Source: Luteolibacter luteus
GTDB taxonomy: Bacteria; Verrucomicrobiota; Verrucomicrobiia; Verrucomicrobiales; Akkermansiaceae
Reading direction: 5' to 3'
DNA length: 64,000 bases
Assembly (NCBI RefSeq): GCF_012913485.1
Contig: NZ_CP051774.1
Span: 1,674,001 to 1,738,000, forward strand
In this document: positions 44,220-52,999 of the stretch, piece by piece
Layout: every line of letters begins with the position of its first letter
How positions within the stretch are numbered: the first letter of the stretch is position 1
The notes under the pieces: model-generated
The model's database searches: none
Told to the model about the DNA's origin: nothing
What the model saw: the letters and a program-made list of their open reading frames with translations, nothing else
Translations under genes and position numbers: made by a program

Positions 44220-45227
44220 ATGGCTGAGTCTTCCTCTGTAGCGCCTGCCGCTACCGAAGCCATCGCTGCCACCCCTGCCCTCCACAAGGGCTGGCTGGCA
44301 AAGATCGGCTTTCCCGTAGCGGTGGCCATCGCCTACGGCATCCACACCGCAATCTCGCGCGAGGAACCGGTGCTGGAGACGCGCAACTATTCGATCTTCC
44401 TGGCAGGCTTGGGCGGGCTGGGCCTCCTGGCCGCGGTCCTGCAATTCATCTTGCCCGCATTCCGCCGGTGGATGAAGGACATGTGGCCCATTCTTTCCGC
44501 CGCCGTTCTGCTTTTCGCTGGCTTCGAGATCGTTACAACCGGCTTGCGGCTGCTGCCCCTGCCCTACTTCCCGAGCCCGCCAAAGATCCTCCAGAGCGCA
44601 ATCGATGACCGCGCGCTGATCTGGGAGAGCACCTATCATTCGCTCTTCCTGCTCGCCCGGGGCTACTTGCTGGGCGTGCTCGCAGGAATCGTGACCGGAG
44701 TGTGCATCGGGTGGTTCCGCACGGCCCGCTACTGGGGCATGCCGGTGATGAAGATCGTGGGCCCGATCCCTGCCACCGCATGGATTCCGCTGGCGCTGAT
44801 CCTTTCTCCTTCGGCAACGCTCTCCGCCATCTGCCTGATCGCGATCGCAGTCTGGTTTCCGGTGACGATGCTCACCGCCTCCGGAATCGCGAACACCCGC
44901 TCCTCCTATCTGGATGTGGCGAGGACCCTTGGCGCGCGTCCGTCCTATTTGATCTTCCGCGTGGCAATTCCGGCCGCGATGCCGAATATCTTCCTGGGTC
45001 TCTTCATGGGGCTCGGGGCCGCCTTCCTCACGCTGGTGGTGGCGGAAACGGTCGGCGTGAAATCCGGTCTCGGCTGGTATCTCGGCTGGGCGCGCGAGTG
45101 GGCCGAGTATGGCAAGGTATTCGCCGCCCTAGGGATCATGGCGATCTTCTTCTCGACAATCATGACCTGCCTCTTCGCCCTGCGCGACCGAGTCCTCGTT
45201 TGGCAGAAAGGAACGATCAAATGGTAA
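44220..45227 (+). CDS. ABC transporter permease, NrtB/SsuC-like
   Basis: A 335-residue inner-membrane permease. Two additional N-terminal helices precede the core BPD_transp_1 domain (about residues 125-330), which contains the coupling motif DVARTLGARPSYLIFRVAIPAAMP (EAA loop). I start at the ATG at 44220, directly after the binding-protein stop. The stop overlaps the ATPase start. Together the three genes form an importer of the nitrate/sulfonate/bicarbonate family. Confidence 0.92.
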   Translation: MAESSSVAPAATEAIAATPALHKGWLAKIGFPVAVAIAYGIHTAISREEPVLETRNYSIFLAGLGGLGLLAAVLQFILPAFRRWMKDMWPILSAAVLLFAGFEIVTTGLRLLPLPYFPSPPKILQSAIDDRALIWESTYHSLFLLARGYLLGVLAGIVTGVCIGWFRTARYWGMPVMKIVGPIPATAWIPLALILSPSATLSAICLIAIAVWFPVTMLTASGIANTRSSYLDVARTLGARPSYLIFRVAIPAAMPNIFLGLFMGLGAAFLTLVVAETVGVKSGLGWYLGWAREWAEYGKVFAALGIMAIFFSTIMTCLFALRDRVLVWQKGTIKW

Positions 45228-46009
45228 GCAGCCTCAATCCTGTCGCCGAAGGCGCCGCGCTGCGGGTCAATGGCGTGAGCAAGCGTTTCCTCTCGCCGGA
45301 CCGTAGCGAATTCACCGCACTGGACAATGTTTCGCTCTCCGTGAAGGCGGGCCAACTTGTTTCACTGGTGGGACCCAGCGGCTGTGGCAAGTCCACCCTG
45401 CTCCGGATGATCGCGGGGCTGGAAACACCGGGGAGCGGCGAACTGCTGGTGGGCACGGAGAAGATCACGAAGCCCTGCGCCAGCCGCGGCCTGGTCTTCC
45501 AAGATCCGAATCTCTTCCCCTGGCTTACGGTCCGGAAGAATCTGCAAGCGGGACCCACTGCGCGTGGCGTGCGGAAAGACACGCGCCAAGAAGTGGACGA
45601 GTTCCTCCGCTTGGTGGGCTTGGAAAATTTCGCGGATGCGTATCCGCACCATCTCTCGGGCGGCATGGCACAGCGCGTCGCACTCGCCCGCGCACTGATC
45701 AATCATCCGCAGATCCTGCTGCTCGATGAGCCGCTGGGGGCGCTCGATGCCTTCACGCGGATGCGCATGCAGGACGAAGTGCTGCGCCTGTGGCAAGCAC
45801 GCGGCACGACGATGGTCTTCGTCACCCACGACATCGACGAAGCGATCTACATGAGCGATTCGATCGTGATCATGACGCCACGTCCGGGCCGCATCGAGGA
45901 GATCATCCCGGTGGAGCTGGAGCGGCCGCGGGATCGCAGTTCGGCAGAGTTCCTGGCGCTGCGTGCTCGGATCCTGAAGATGCTGCACTTCGCGGGCGAG
46001 GAGCACTGA
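45221..46009 (+). CDS. ABC transporter ATP-binding protein, NrtD/SsuB-like
   Basis: A 262-residue ATPase: Walker A GPSGCGKST, signature LSGGMAQRVALARAL, Walker B ILLLDEPLGALD and the H-loop in VTHDIDEA. The ATG at 45221 overlaps the permease stop by seven bases and has AAAGGA upstream. The frame is open far upstream, but that part translates permease sequence out of frame. Energises the importer formed with the two preceding genes. Confidence 0.95.
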   Translation: MVSSLNPVAEGAALRVNGVSKRFLSPDRSEFTALDNVSLSVKAGQLVSLVGPSGCGKSTLLRMIAGLETPGSGELLVGTEKITKPCASRGLVFQDPNLFPWLTVRKNLQAGPTARGVRKDTRQEVDEFLRLVGLENFADAYPHHLSGGMAQRVALARALINHPQILLLDEPLGALDAFTRMRMQDEVLRLWQARGTTMVFVTHDIDEAIYMSDSIVIMTPRPGRIEEIIPVELERPRDRSSAEFLALRARILKMLHFAGEEH

Positions 46010-46055
46010 AGGCAATTCTCTCCTAAGGATCGGACGACCCGCGTGTCTCACCGGG

Positions 46056-47249
46056 ATGAAGATCCGCGTGATACTCTCCGGCCTGCTGCTGAGCGCCTCC
46101 ATCCACGGCGAAGGTGAGCCGCCTCCCCTGATCCGGCACACTTGGGCCGGGGCCCTGTCTCCTTTTACCAGCACGGAGACGAGCATCTCCACGAAAGGTG
46201 AGGTGGAGGTCAGGATCACCCCACGCCGAGGCGCGGTCTATTCCTACCGGACCTCCTTGTCCCTGCCAGAGCTCGAACAACTGGACTCCCAGCTTGATCT
46301 GTCCGGTTTCCTCGCCGAGACGCCCCCTCCCGTGGGAACAGCCGGGCTACCGGAGATCCCGGATCTGGGCATGAATACTCTCGAAATCACCCGGGCAGAG
46401 AAAAAGCGCATGCTCAAATTCCAGCGTGAGGAATCGCTCGAACCTCTGGTGCAGACGCTCCGTCTGTTGGTGGGGCAAGCCGTCGCAGTGAACGAGATCG
46501 AGACGGATGGCAATATCTACTCGGCCATTTCACGGCTTGGCAAAGACCCGGCACAAGTGCTGCAGCCTGGTCGCTTGAAGAAGCCGCTGACGAAATATAT
46601 CGGGAGAACGGCAGACCGCCAGCACCTCGAATGGGCGCTGACCGGCCTGGCCGCTACCAGCACGCCGGAAGAATTCGCGGCGGTAGTCGCCACGGGACTC
46701 AAAGACGAGAAGCGCGGCGATCTGATGTCTAACGCAATCCCCTCAGCGCCCAAGGAGCACGAGGCCGCGCTCTGCCCTGTCCTGCTGGATTTCCTCGAGA
46801 CCCACGACACCTTGCCGAAGCTCAGCAAGGAAAAGAAGTACGCGCTGGAGGCCTTCCCGCGACGACTCGGCGCCCAAGGCTACAAACCCGCGATCCCTTT
46901 TCTCATCGCGCGCCTCGAGCGCAGTGGCCAAGGGAAGCCACCTTCCGGCTCGGTCGCAGAACTGGCAGAAATGGGCGCGGAGGGAGTGCGGGCGGTGATT
47001 CCATTCCTCAATCGAGATGACGGGCAGCAGCGCTGCCGGGCAGTCGAGATCTTGGCGATCACCGCGGCGCTCGCACCAGGGAAACATCCCGCGCAATCCT
47101 ATGACGAGGCGGAGTATGCGGAGATCCGCCCCCTCCTCCGGAAAATCCTGCCCCAGCTCACGACGATGGCCGGAAGCGATCCGGACCAGGCCGTGAAATA
47201 CACGGTGGCGAGAGAACTCCACCGGATCCAAGAGGCCATCGAGCCCTAG
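46056..47249 (+). CDS. Exported HEAT-like repeat protein of unknown function
   Basis: A 397-residue protein with a signal peptide (about residues 1-18), an N-terminal beta-rich domain of about 130 residues, and a helical second half that looks like degenerate HEAT/armadillo repeats (for example KPAIPFLIARLERSGQGK, EGVRAVIPFLNRDDGQQ). Such repeats usually bind other proteins. It is 46 bases after the ABC ATPase and convergent with the PQQ dehydrogenase. No family name can be given. Confidence 0.7.
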   Translation: MKIRVILSGLLLSASIHGEGEPPPLIRHTWAGALSPFTSTETSISTKGEVEVRITPRRGAVYSYRTSLSLPELEQLDSQLDLSGFLAETPPPVGTAGLPEIPDLGMNTLEITRAEKKRMLKFQREESLEPLVQTLRLLVGQAVAVNEIETDGNIYSAISRLGKDPAQVLQPGRLKKPLTKYIGRTADRQHLEWALTGLAATSTPEEFAAVVATGLKDEKRGDLMSNAIPSAPKEHEAALCPVLLDFLETHDTLPKLSKEKKYALEAFPRRLGAQGYKPAIPFLIARLERSGQGKPPSGSVAELAEMGAEGVRAVIPFLNRDDGQQRCRAVEILAITAALAPGKHPAQSYDEAEYAEIRPLLRKILPQLTTMAGSDPDQAVKYTVARELHRIQEAIEP

Positions 47250-47271
47250 ATTGCGGACAGCATCTGAGGGA

Positions 47272-49380
47272 TCAGTCCGGCAGGGCAAAGGCGACGTAGG
47301 CGTCCCCGCTTTTCGTGCCCATCTTGCCACCGCCGCAGGCGATGACGACGTATTGCCTGCCATTCACGGCATAAGTCGCGGGTGTGGCGTAGCCGCCGGC
47401 GGGAAGCTTCGCCTTCCAGAGTTCCCTGCCAGTCTCCCGATCAAAGGCGCGGATGTTCTCGTCACGGCTGGCAGCAATGAAGACAAGCCCACCCGCGGTG
47501 ATCACCGGGCCACCATAGTTCTCGGTGCCGGTCTTCGGGATCCCTTTTTCCGTGAGCTCCGGATATTCGCCGAGAGGCACGGTCCACTTGTAGTCGCCGG
47601 TATTCAGATCGATCGCATGAAGGGTGCCCCATGGCGGCTTCACGGCGGGATAACCGGCGGGATCGAGGAAGCGATTGTAGCCGGTGGTGGAGTAAGGGAG
47701 TGAGCCAAGGGCATCGCTCCCCGGCTCTTCCTTGCGACCGGCATCGTTCACGGGTGCCGCGACACCGAAGAGGAAGTCGACGAGTTTTTCGCGCTGCCCA
47801 TCCGAAAGGAAGGCGAAAGAGGGCATGACGTTCTTGCCGGTCTTCAGAAGGGTGTGGACGTCTTCCTTCTTCAGGCGCTGGGCTACATCTAACAGGGATG
47901 GCACATTCTGCGCGGGGTTCCCTTTCCGATCCGCTCCGTGGCAAGCCGCACAGATCTGCGCGAAGATGGCTTCGCCGGTGGCAGGACTCGTTCCGCCATC
48001 GGTCTGCTGCGGAACCATGGAAAGGATCCACGGCATCTCATTCGCATTCACATAGAGGATGCCATCGGGGTCGACCGCAGCCCCACCCCACTCCGCGCCG
48101 CCATCGAAGCCGGGGAAGATAACGGTGCCCTGGGTGCTAGGAGGAGTGAAGGGAGCGTGCCGCCGGACTTTCGCAAGTTGATCCAAGACCTGGCGGTTAG
48201 CATCCGGAGAGAGGTTGGTGGCTTCTTCGGCATCGAAGACCTGGCGGGCAAAGGGTGCTGGCTTGCTAGGGAAAGGTTGCGTGGGCCATGCGACTTCGCC
48301 TTGGAGATCGGAAGGCGGCACGATCTTTTCCTCGATAGGAAAGAGCGGCTTGCCGGTCTCGCGCTCGAAGAGGAACACGTGCGCGGACTTGGTGACTTGG
48401 GCGACCGCATCGATGCTGCGCCCCTCGTGTTTCACGGTGATGAGATTCGGCGGTGCGGGGAGATCTCGATCCCAGAGATCATGATGCACGAACTGGAAGT
48501 GCCAGACGTGCTTGCCGGTATTCGCGTCGAGGGCGATCAGGCAGTTTGCATAGAGGTTCTGGCCGATGCGATCGCCACCCCAGAAGTCAAAGGCAGCGGA
48601 GCCGGTAGGGCAGAAGATGAGGCCGCGCTTCTCATCGAGTGCGAAGCCGGTCCAGACGTTCGCACCGCCGACGGACTTGTGTGCATTTGGCGACCACGTT
48701 TCGTAGCCGGGCTCGCCGGGTTGGGGGATGGTATTGAAGCGCCAGACGAGTTCTCCGGTGCGGACATTGAAGGCACGGATGGGACCCGGAGCGGCAGGCG
48801 CAGGGCCTTCTCCAAGGCGCATGCCCATGATGAGGAGATCGCGATAGATCACGCCGGGGGTATTTGCCGCGAGGTAGAGATCCGCCGAGTCACGGCCGAG
48901 GCCTTCCTTGAGATTCACGGTGCCTTGCTTTCCGAAAGATGGGATGCGCTTCCCGGTCTTTGGGTCGATGGCGTGGAGGGAGTGATCGTTCGCGTAGAAG
49001 AGGCGGGATTCTTCGCCGGCATCCCAATAGACGAGGCCGCGGTTCACGCCGCCCTTGGTGAAGCCTTCCTTCGCGGGATCGAAGACCCACTTTTCTTCGC
49101 CCTTTGCGGCATCGATGGCGAAGAGCCTGAAGTCCGGAGAGCTTCCATACAGTACGCCATCGATCACGAGGGGATTGCACTGGATCTGGGAGCGACCTTG
49201 GGGATCCGCTCCACCGGAGGAGTAGCTCCAGACAGGGACCAGCCCGGCCACATTTCGTGGGGTGATCCGGGTGAGCTCGGAGTAGTGAGTCGAGGCCTTG
49301 TCGCCGAGATAGGCGGGCCAATCGCGATCAGCAGCGGAAGCGAAGGTGGCAGAAACGAGAAGCAGCGAGAGGCATTTCAT
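47272..49380 (-). CDS. PQQ-dependent dehydrogenase with inserted cytochrome c domain
   Basis: A 702-residue periplasmic quinoprotein with signal peptide (ATG at 49380). The propeller begins DWPAYLGDKASTHYSELTRITPRNV and has typical PQQ blades (GKHVWHFQFVHHDLWDRDLP). A single heme c site, CAACH near residue 477 with MPSF as likely sixth ligand, is inserted before the last blades, which resume at WGTLHAIDLNTGDYKW. The insertion is unlike quinohemoprotein alcohol dehydrogenases, where the cytochrome is C-terminal. Substrate probably a sugar or alcohol. No PQQ synthesis gene is in the window. Confidence 0.92.
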   Translation of the reverse strand: MKCLSLLLVSATFASAADRDWPAYLGDKASTHYSELTRITPRNVAGLVPVWSYSSGGADPQGRSQIQCNPLVIDGVLYGSSPDFRLFAIDAAKGEEKWVFDPAKEGFTKGGVNRGLVYWDAGEESRLFYANDHSLHAIDPKTGKRIPSFGKQGTVNLKEGLGRDSADLYLAANTPGVIYRDLLIMGMRLGEGPAPAAPGPIRAFNVRTGELVWRFNTIPQPGEPGYETWSPNAHKSVGGANVWTGFALDEKRGLIFCPTGSAAFDFWGGDRIGQNLYANCLIALDANTGKHVWHFQFVHHDLWDRDLPAPPNLITVKHEGRSIDAVAQVTKSAHVFLFERETGKPLFPIEEKIVPPSDLQGEVAWPTQPFPSKPAPFARQVFDAEEATNLSPDANRQVLDQLAKVRRHAPFTPPSTQGTVIFPGFDGGAEWGGAAVDPDGILYVNANEMPWILSMVPQQTDGGTSPATGEAIFAQICAACHGADRKGNPAQNVPSLLDVAQRLKKEDVHTLLKTGKNVMPSFAFLSDGQREKLVDFLFGVAAPVNDAGRKEEPGSDALGSLPYSTTGYNRFLDPAGYPAVKPPWGTLHAIDLNTGDYKWTVPLGEYPELTEKGIPKTGTENYGGPVITAGGLVFIAASRDENIRAFDRETGRELWKAKLPAGGYATPATYAVNGRQYVVIACGGGKMGTKSGDAYVAFALPD

Positions 49381-49583
49381 GGGAGGGTTTTGCGCGGGAA
49401 TCATCCACGGAACTGCGCGAAGCCGGAAATCCTTTCATTGCGAAGGCGTGGCTTAACCGCCACCTAATTTGTCCTGTGCCATCGTGGGACCATGAGAGAA
49501 AGCAATGGAAGCCACGCAATTTTCATGCATCGTAGAAACCCGAGCGGCGGGCCAAGCGGATCAAACTTAGATTCGTTTTCCAA

Positions 49584-51698
49584 ATGAACCCCCTCCACAC
49601 CCTAGGGAGAACCATCGTCTGCAGCCTTTCGCTGCTGGCGCTCGGCATCGGCGCGACCCACGCGGAGGATGCCTATGTCGAAGGAGAAGTCCTTGTCACT
49701 TTCAAGCCGGAGGTCGGCACGGAAGGCGCGAAGACCGCGCTGAAGCGCCGGGAACTTTCGCTCGAACGGAAGTTTGACCGGCTCTCGCAACGTCGCCAGC
49801 GCATCGCGGGTCTCGTCCGTGGCAAAAAGCGCGGGACCAAGGAATTGATCGCGGAGCTGAAGACGGATCCGAGCGTGGAGACGGCGGAGCCAAACTATAT
49901 CCGCCACGTGTCTTCGGCGGGCAGTAGTGATCCCGAATTTTCCAAACTCTGGGGCCTGCACAATACCGGACAGAGCGTGAACGGCACAGCCGGCAGCAGC
50001 GGCACCGATGCCAAGTTCGTGGAAGCATGGGCCTTGGCGAAGCCATCGGCTGGAGAGGTCGTGGTAGCAGTAGTCGATACCGGGGTGGACATCACGCATC
50101 CGGATCTTGCGGCGAACATTTGGACCAATCCCGGGGAGATCGCGGGCAATGCGGTGGATGACGATGGCAATGGCCAGGTCGATGATGTGCACGGCTACGA
50201 TTTCTCGCTGAATACAGCGAACATGAGCGATTCAGGGGAGCATGGGACGCATGTGGCGGGAACGATCGCGGCTACCGGGGACAACAACCTGGGGGTGATC
50301 GGCGTGAACTACAAAGCCAAGATCCTGCCACTGAAGGTATCCACGGATGGCGATACTCTTTCCACGTCTGCGGTGCTTGCGGCATTCGACTATGCGATCG
50401 AGCTCAAGGAGCGGGGCGTGAACGTGGTGGCAATCAATGCTTCGTTCGGTGGAGGCTCATCCTCCACCAGTGAAAGCAATGCCATCGAGGCGCTCCGGGA
50501 TGCGGGAATCGTGTTGTGCGCGGCCGCGGGAAATGACGGCGAGAACAACGACACCGTCGCCAGCTATCCGGCGAATTATCCGGTTTCGAACATCATTGCG
50601 GTGGCCGCCACGACGCAAACCAATGGCCTTGCGAGCTTCTCGAACTACGGGGCGAGCAACGTGGATATCGGAGCACCGGGAACGAACATCTATTCGGCGA
50701 TGCCGACCTCGCTGGCACCGCAGACGACGAGCTTGAAGATTGGGAGCACGACCTATGCAGCGGCTTCCATCGAGTTCGCGGGAAGCACCACCAGCAGCGG
50801 CCTGACACGTCCGATCTACGCCTGCGGAATCGGACAGGTGAATGAATTTCCTGCCGGCGTTTCGGGAAATATTGCCCTCATCCAGCGAGGCACGCTCACC
50901 TTCGCGGAGAAGCTCACCAATGCAAAGGCCGCCGGTGCGGTTGCAGCCGTGATTTACGACAACACGACCAGCGCGATCACTACCAATCCATGGACACTAG
51001 GTGCCACGGGATCGTGGATCCCTGCGGTGCGGATCTCGCAGGCGAATGGGCAGACTATCGCGGAGTCCGCCCTTCCCGTCAGCGCGACGGTGACGGCTTG
51101 GGCGAATACGTCAGCGGCTTATCAATACATGGATGGCACTTCCATGGCCACGCCTCATGTCGCGGGTGCCGTCGCCTTCGCTGCGATGAATTTTCCGGGC
51201 GAGACGATGACGCAGCGGATCAGCCGCATCCTGAACCATACGACCCAAGTCGCCGCCCTCAGTGGCAAGGTGAGCACCGGGGGCGTGCTGAATCTTCTCA
51301 AGATCGTGGACACCGATGTTGACAACCTTCCGGATTGGTGGGAGAGCGAGGAATTCACGAACCTTGCCCAAGCCTCCGCCATGGATACCGATGGAGACGG
51401 TTTCAGCAACCAGGATGAATATCAGGCAGGAACCGATCCGGCAGATGCCACGAGCAAGCTCGGTTTCTCCGCGACCTCGCGAGGCAGCGGAACTGCAGCC
51501 AATGACTTTATCCTGACGCTGCCCACCGTGCCGGGCCGAAGCTATCGGGTGGAATGGAGCACGAGCCTGACGGCCGAGAGCTGGGCGACCTTGGGCAGTA
51601 TCATCGCGGGCACGGGTAATCCTGTTGAAGTGCGGGATACCGCCGCATTCTCGGGAGCGGCAAAGCGGTTCTATCGATTGAGCTTGGTAACACCCTGA
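49584..51698 (+). CDS. Secreted subtilisin-like serine protease with PA and C-terminal FYR domains
   Basis: A 704-residue S8 peptidase: signal peptide (to about residue 28), inhibitor-like prodomain (30-110), catalytic domain with D165 (VVDTGVD), H220 (HGTHVAGT) and S520 (GTSMATPHVAG). A PA domain of about 120 residues is inserted between His and Ser (about 390-505). After the catalytic part comes a calcium-binding-like repeat (DTDGDGFSNQDEYQAGTDP) and a C-terminal beta domain (SYRVEWSTSLTAESW ... KRFYRLSLV) resembling that of the metalloprotease at 0.5-1.8 kb. Likely degrades extracellular protein. Its end overlaps the convergent membrane-protein gene by 28 bases. Confidence 0.94.
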   Translation: MNPLHTLGRTIVCSLSLLALGIGATHAEDAYVEGEVLVTFKPEVGTEGAKTALKRRELSLERKFDRLSQRRQRIAGLVRGKKRGTKELIAELKTDPSVETAEPNYIRHVSSAGSSDPEFSKLWGLHNTGQSVNGTAGSSGTDAKFVEAWALAKPSAGEVVVAVVDTGVDITHPDLAANIWTNPGEIAGNAVDDDGNGQVDDVHGYDFSLNTANMSDSGEHGTHVAGTIAATGDNNLGVIGVNYKAKILPLKVSTDGDTLSTSAVLAAFDYAIELKERGVNVVAINASFGGGSSSTSESNAIEALRDAGIVLCAAAGNDGENNDTVASYPANYPVSNIIAVAATTQTNGLASFSNYGASNVDIGAPGTNIYSAMPTSLAPQTTSLKIGSTTYAAASIEFAGSTTSSGLTRPIYACGIGQVNEFPAGVSGNIALIQRGTLTFAEKLTNAKAAGAVAAVIYDNTTSAITTNPWTLGATGSWIPAVRISQANGQTIAESALPVSATVTAWANTSAAYQYMDGTSMATPHVAGAVAFAAMNFPGETMTQRISRILNHTTQVAALSGKVSTGGVLNLLKIVDTDVDNLPDWWESEEFTNLAQASAMDTDGDGFSNQDEYQAGTDPADATSKLGFSATSRGSGTAANDFILTLPTVPGRSYRVEWSTSLTAESWATLGSIIAGTGNPVEVRDTAAFSGAAKRFYRLSLVTP

Positions 51699-52252
51699 GC
51701 GCTCCCTGATGCGCGGCCCTTCAAATCCTTGAAGGCCGCCGCCGCTACCAGAAAGATACCGGACAGTTCCAGAATCCAATTCCAGCGCATGCCAGCGATC
51801 CCCTGCTTCAGGAACACATCCACATGATGGAATGAGATCGCACGGACCACGATGAAGGTCAGGAGAAACAGCAGGCCGAAGGCGAGGAGCTTGTGCCCGC
51901 CGAGAAATCCCCGGAAGCGCCAGGCAAACCAGCCACCGAAAAGACCGGAGCCAGCCAGCACCGCCACGACAAAGACCTTCTGCACCTTTCTCCGTTCCCC
52001 GTACCAACCGTCGTGGCGCGCGATCTCACGCCCGAGGTCCGTGAATAGCGACTGCAGGTCCAACTGCTTGTTCAGGCAGAGGAAGGCCATCACTGCGGCG
52101 ACACCGAACCAGAGTCGTCTGGTGGGGATGGATTGCCGGGCAGCACGCCAAGCAAGAAGGGCCGCCGCAAAGTAAGCCGCGACGGTAAACCAGCCCATGA
52201 AGGTCGGGTCGCCGATCTCGGGTCGCCACTTGATCTTAAGGAGAAGATCCAT
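51671..52252 (-). CDS. Multi-pass membrane protein of unknown function
   Basis: A 193-residue protein with five predicted membrane helices and conserved-looking aromatic/charged loops (FLCLNKQLDLQSLFTDLGRE, FHHVDVFL). I do not recognise the family. The ATG at 52252 is used; a GTG at 52270 is also possible. It converges on, and overlaps, the subtilase gene by 28 bases. Confidence 0.75.
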   Translation of the reverse strand: MDLLLKIKWRPEIGDPTFMGWFTVAAYFAAALLAWRAARQSIPTRRLWFGVAAVMAFLCLNKQLDLQSLFTDLGREIARHDGWYGERRKVQKVFVVAVLAGSGLFGGWFAWRFRGFLGGHKLLAFGLLFLLTFIVVRAISFHHVDVFLKQGIAGMRWNWILELSGIFLVAAAAFKDLKGRASGSAQGVTKLNR

Positions 52253-52325
52253 CGCGGGAAGGGAATGCACGAAGCAATGCCGCTGAGCCCCGGCCTTGTC
52301 GAACGCATTCCCTGAAAGCCAAAAA

Positions 52326-52740
52326 CCGGGACCGAGCCGATCCCCGGATCGTCAGTCCCGGCATTTCAAATCCGGCGTGGGTCGGCCTGCGCCGAGGGAT
52401 CCCCCGATCCCGTCGGCGCGAATACTACGTAGCCGACAACCTGGAAATCATCGGGAGCGACGCACATTCAGGCCCCCCGGCCGCAGGTGCGTCGTTCCCG
52501 TTTGGCCGATCCGTTGGCAGACGGTAGCTTCGGCGGAAATCATCAGGACAGCCCCCCGGCTCTTCCTGACTTCGTTCCGCCGTGTCATGGCAACCGTTCC
52601 CCCCGCCACGCGGGTCGACATTTGGAAAATGGTCGGCATCCGGGAGCCTGCACTACCCTGGGATGCCACGAGCTTCGTCCGGCCTTTCTCCCCTTCCGTG
52701 CCGGCAGTACCCCCCGGAACTTGAAGCCCGGTCGAGGAGG
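52326..52740 (+). ncRNA. Candidate structured RNA: array of hairpins with C-rich loops
   Basis: No convincing coding frame covers this stretch, but it is packed with stems: 52326-52361 (two nested); 52389-52419 (13 bp, one bulge, CCCC loop); 52452-52500 (14 bp including one G-U that favours the plus strand, inner GGCC-CCCC-GGCC); 52531-52582 (three tiers, innermost AGCC-CCCC-GGCT); 52635-52667 (7 bp). GGAAATCATCRGGA occurs twice, 92 bases apart (52443, 52535). C-rich loops are a known means by which some regulatory RNAs pair with ribosome-binding sites. Promoter and ends are not defined. Alternatives are a nested intergenic repeat or DNA-level function. Confidence 0.4.
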
Positions 52741-52801
52741 TTTGGCTTTGGAAGAAGCTCGTCATTACTGAGCCAATCGCAGTCCAAGGATCCGGATTTT
52801 C

Positions 52802-52821
52802 AAAAATTCCTGAGAATTTTT
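52802..52821 (-). terminator. AT-rich hairpin downstream of purF
   Basis: AAAAATTC and GAATTTTT form an 8-bp stem around CTGA in a locally AT-rich stretch (52790-52880), about 180 bases after the purF stop. It is a weak terminator candidate. Confidence 0.3.
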
Positions 52822-52999
52822 AAAATAAGATAACAAAGCCACCCGAAAACCTTAGCATTCAGAGATTTATGGATCGCCCAATTTTCTCAATTTTATGCCT
52901 CTGAGGATTCGGCGACAGCAACCCCATCGTAAGGCTCGCAGCTCTTCGGATCCGCCCGAGGCCAATGGATGGGAAAGCGGCTGAAGCTGCCGCGGCGGC

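Noticed and set aside
44702..45220. Upstream extension of the ABC ATPase
   Set aside because: It is permease coding sequence read in another frame; the ATG at 45221 with AAAGGA is the normal start.
52326..52740. Integron attC-like or CRISPR-like array
   Set aside because: The hairpins differ in length and sequence, no GTTRRRY/RYYYAAC core sites, no regular spacers, and no integrase or cas genes are near.
52296..52765. Two overlapping frames of 105-142 codons in the hairpin array
   Set aside because: Arg/Pro/Ser-rich sequences without any domain or good start, on opposite strands, covering strongly folded DNA; non-coding explanation preferred.
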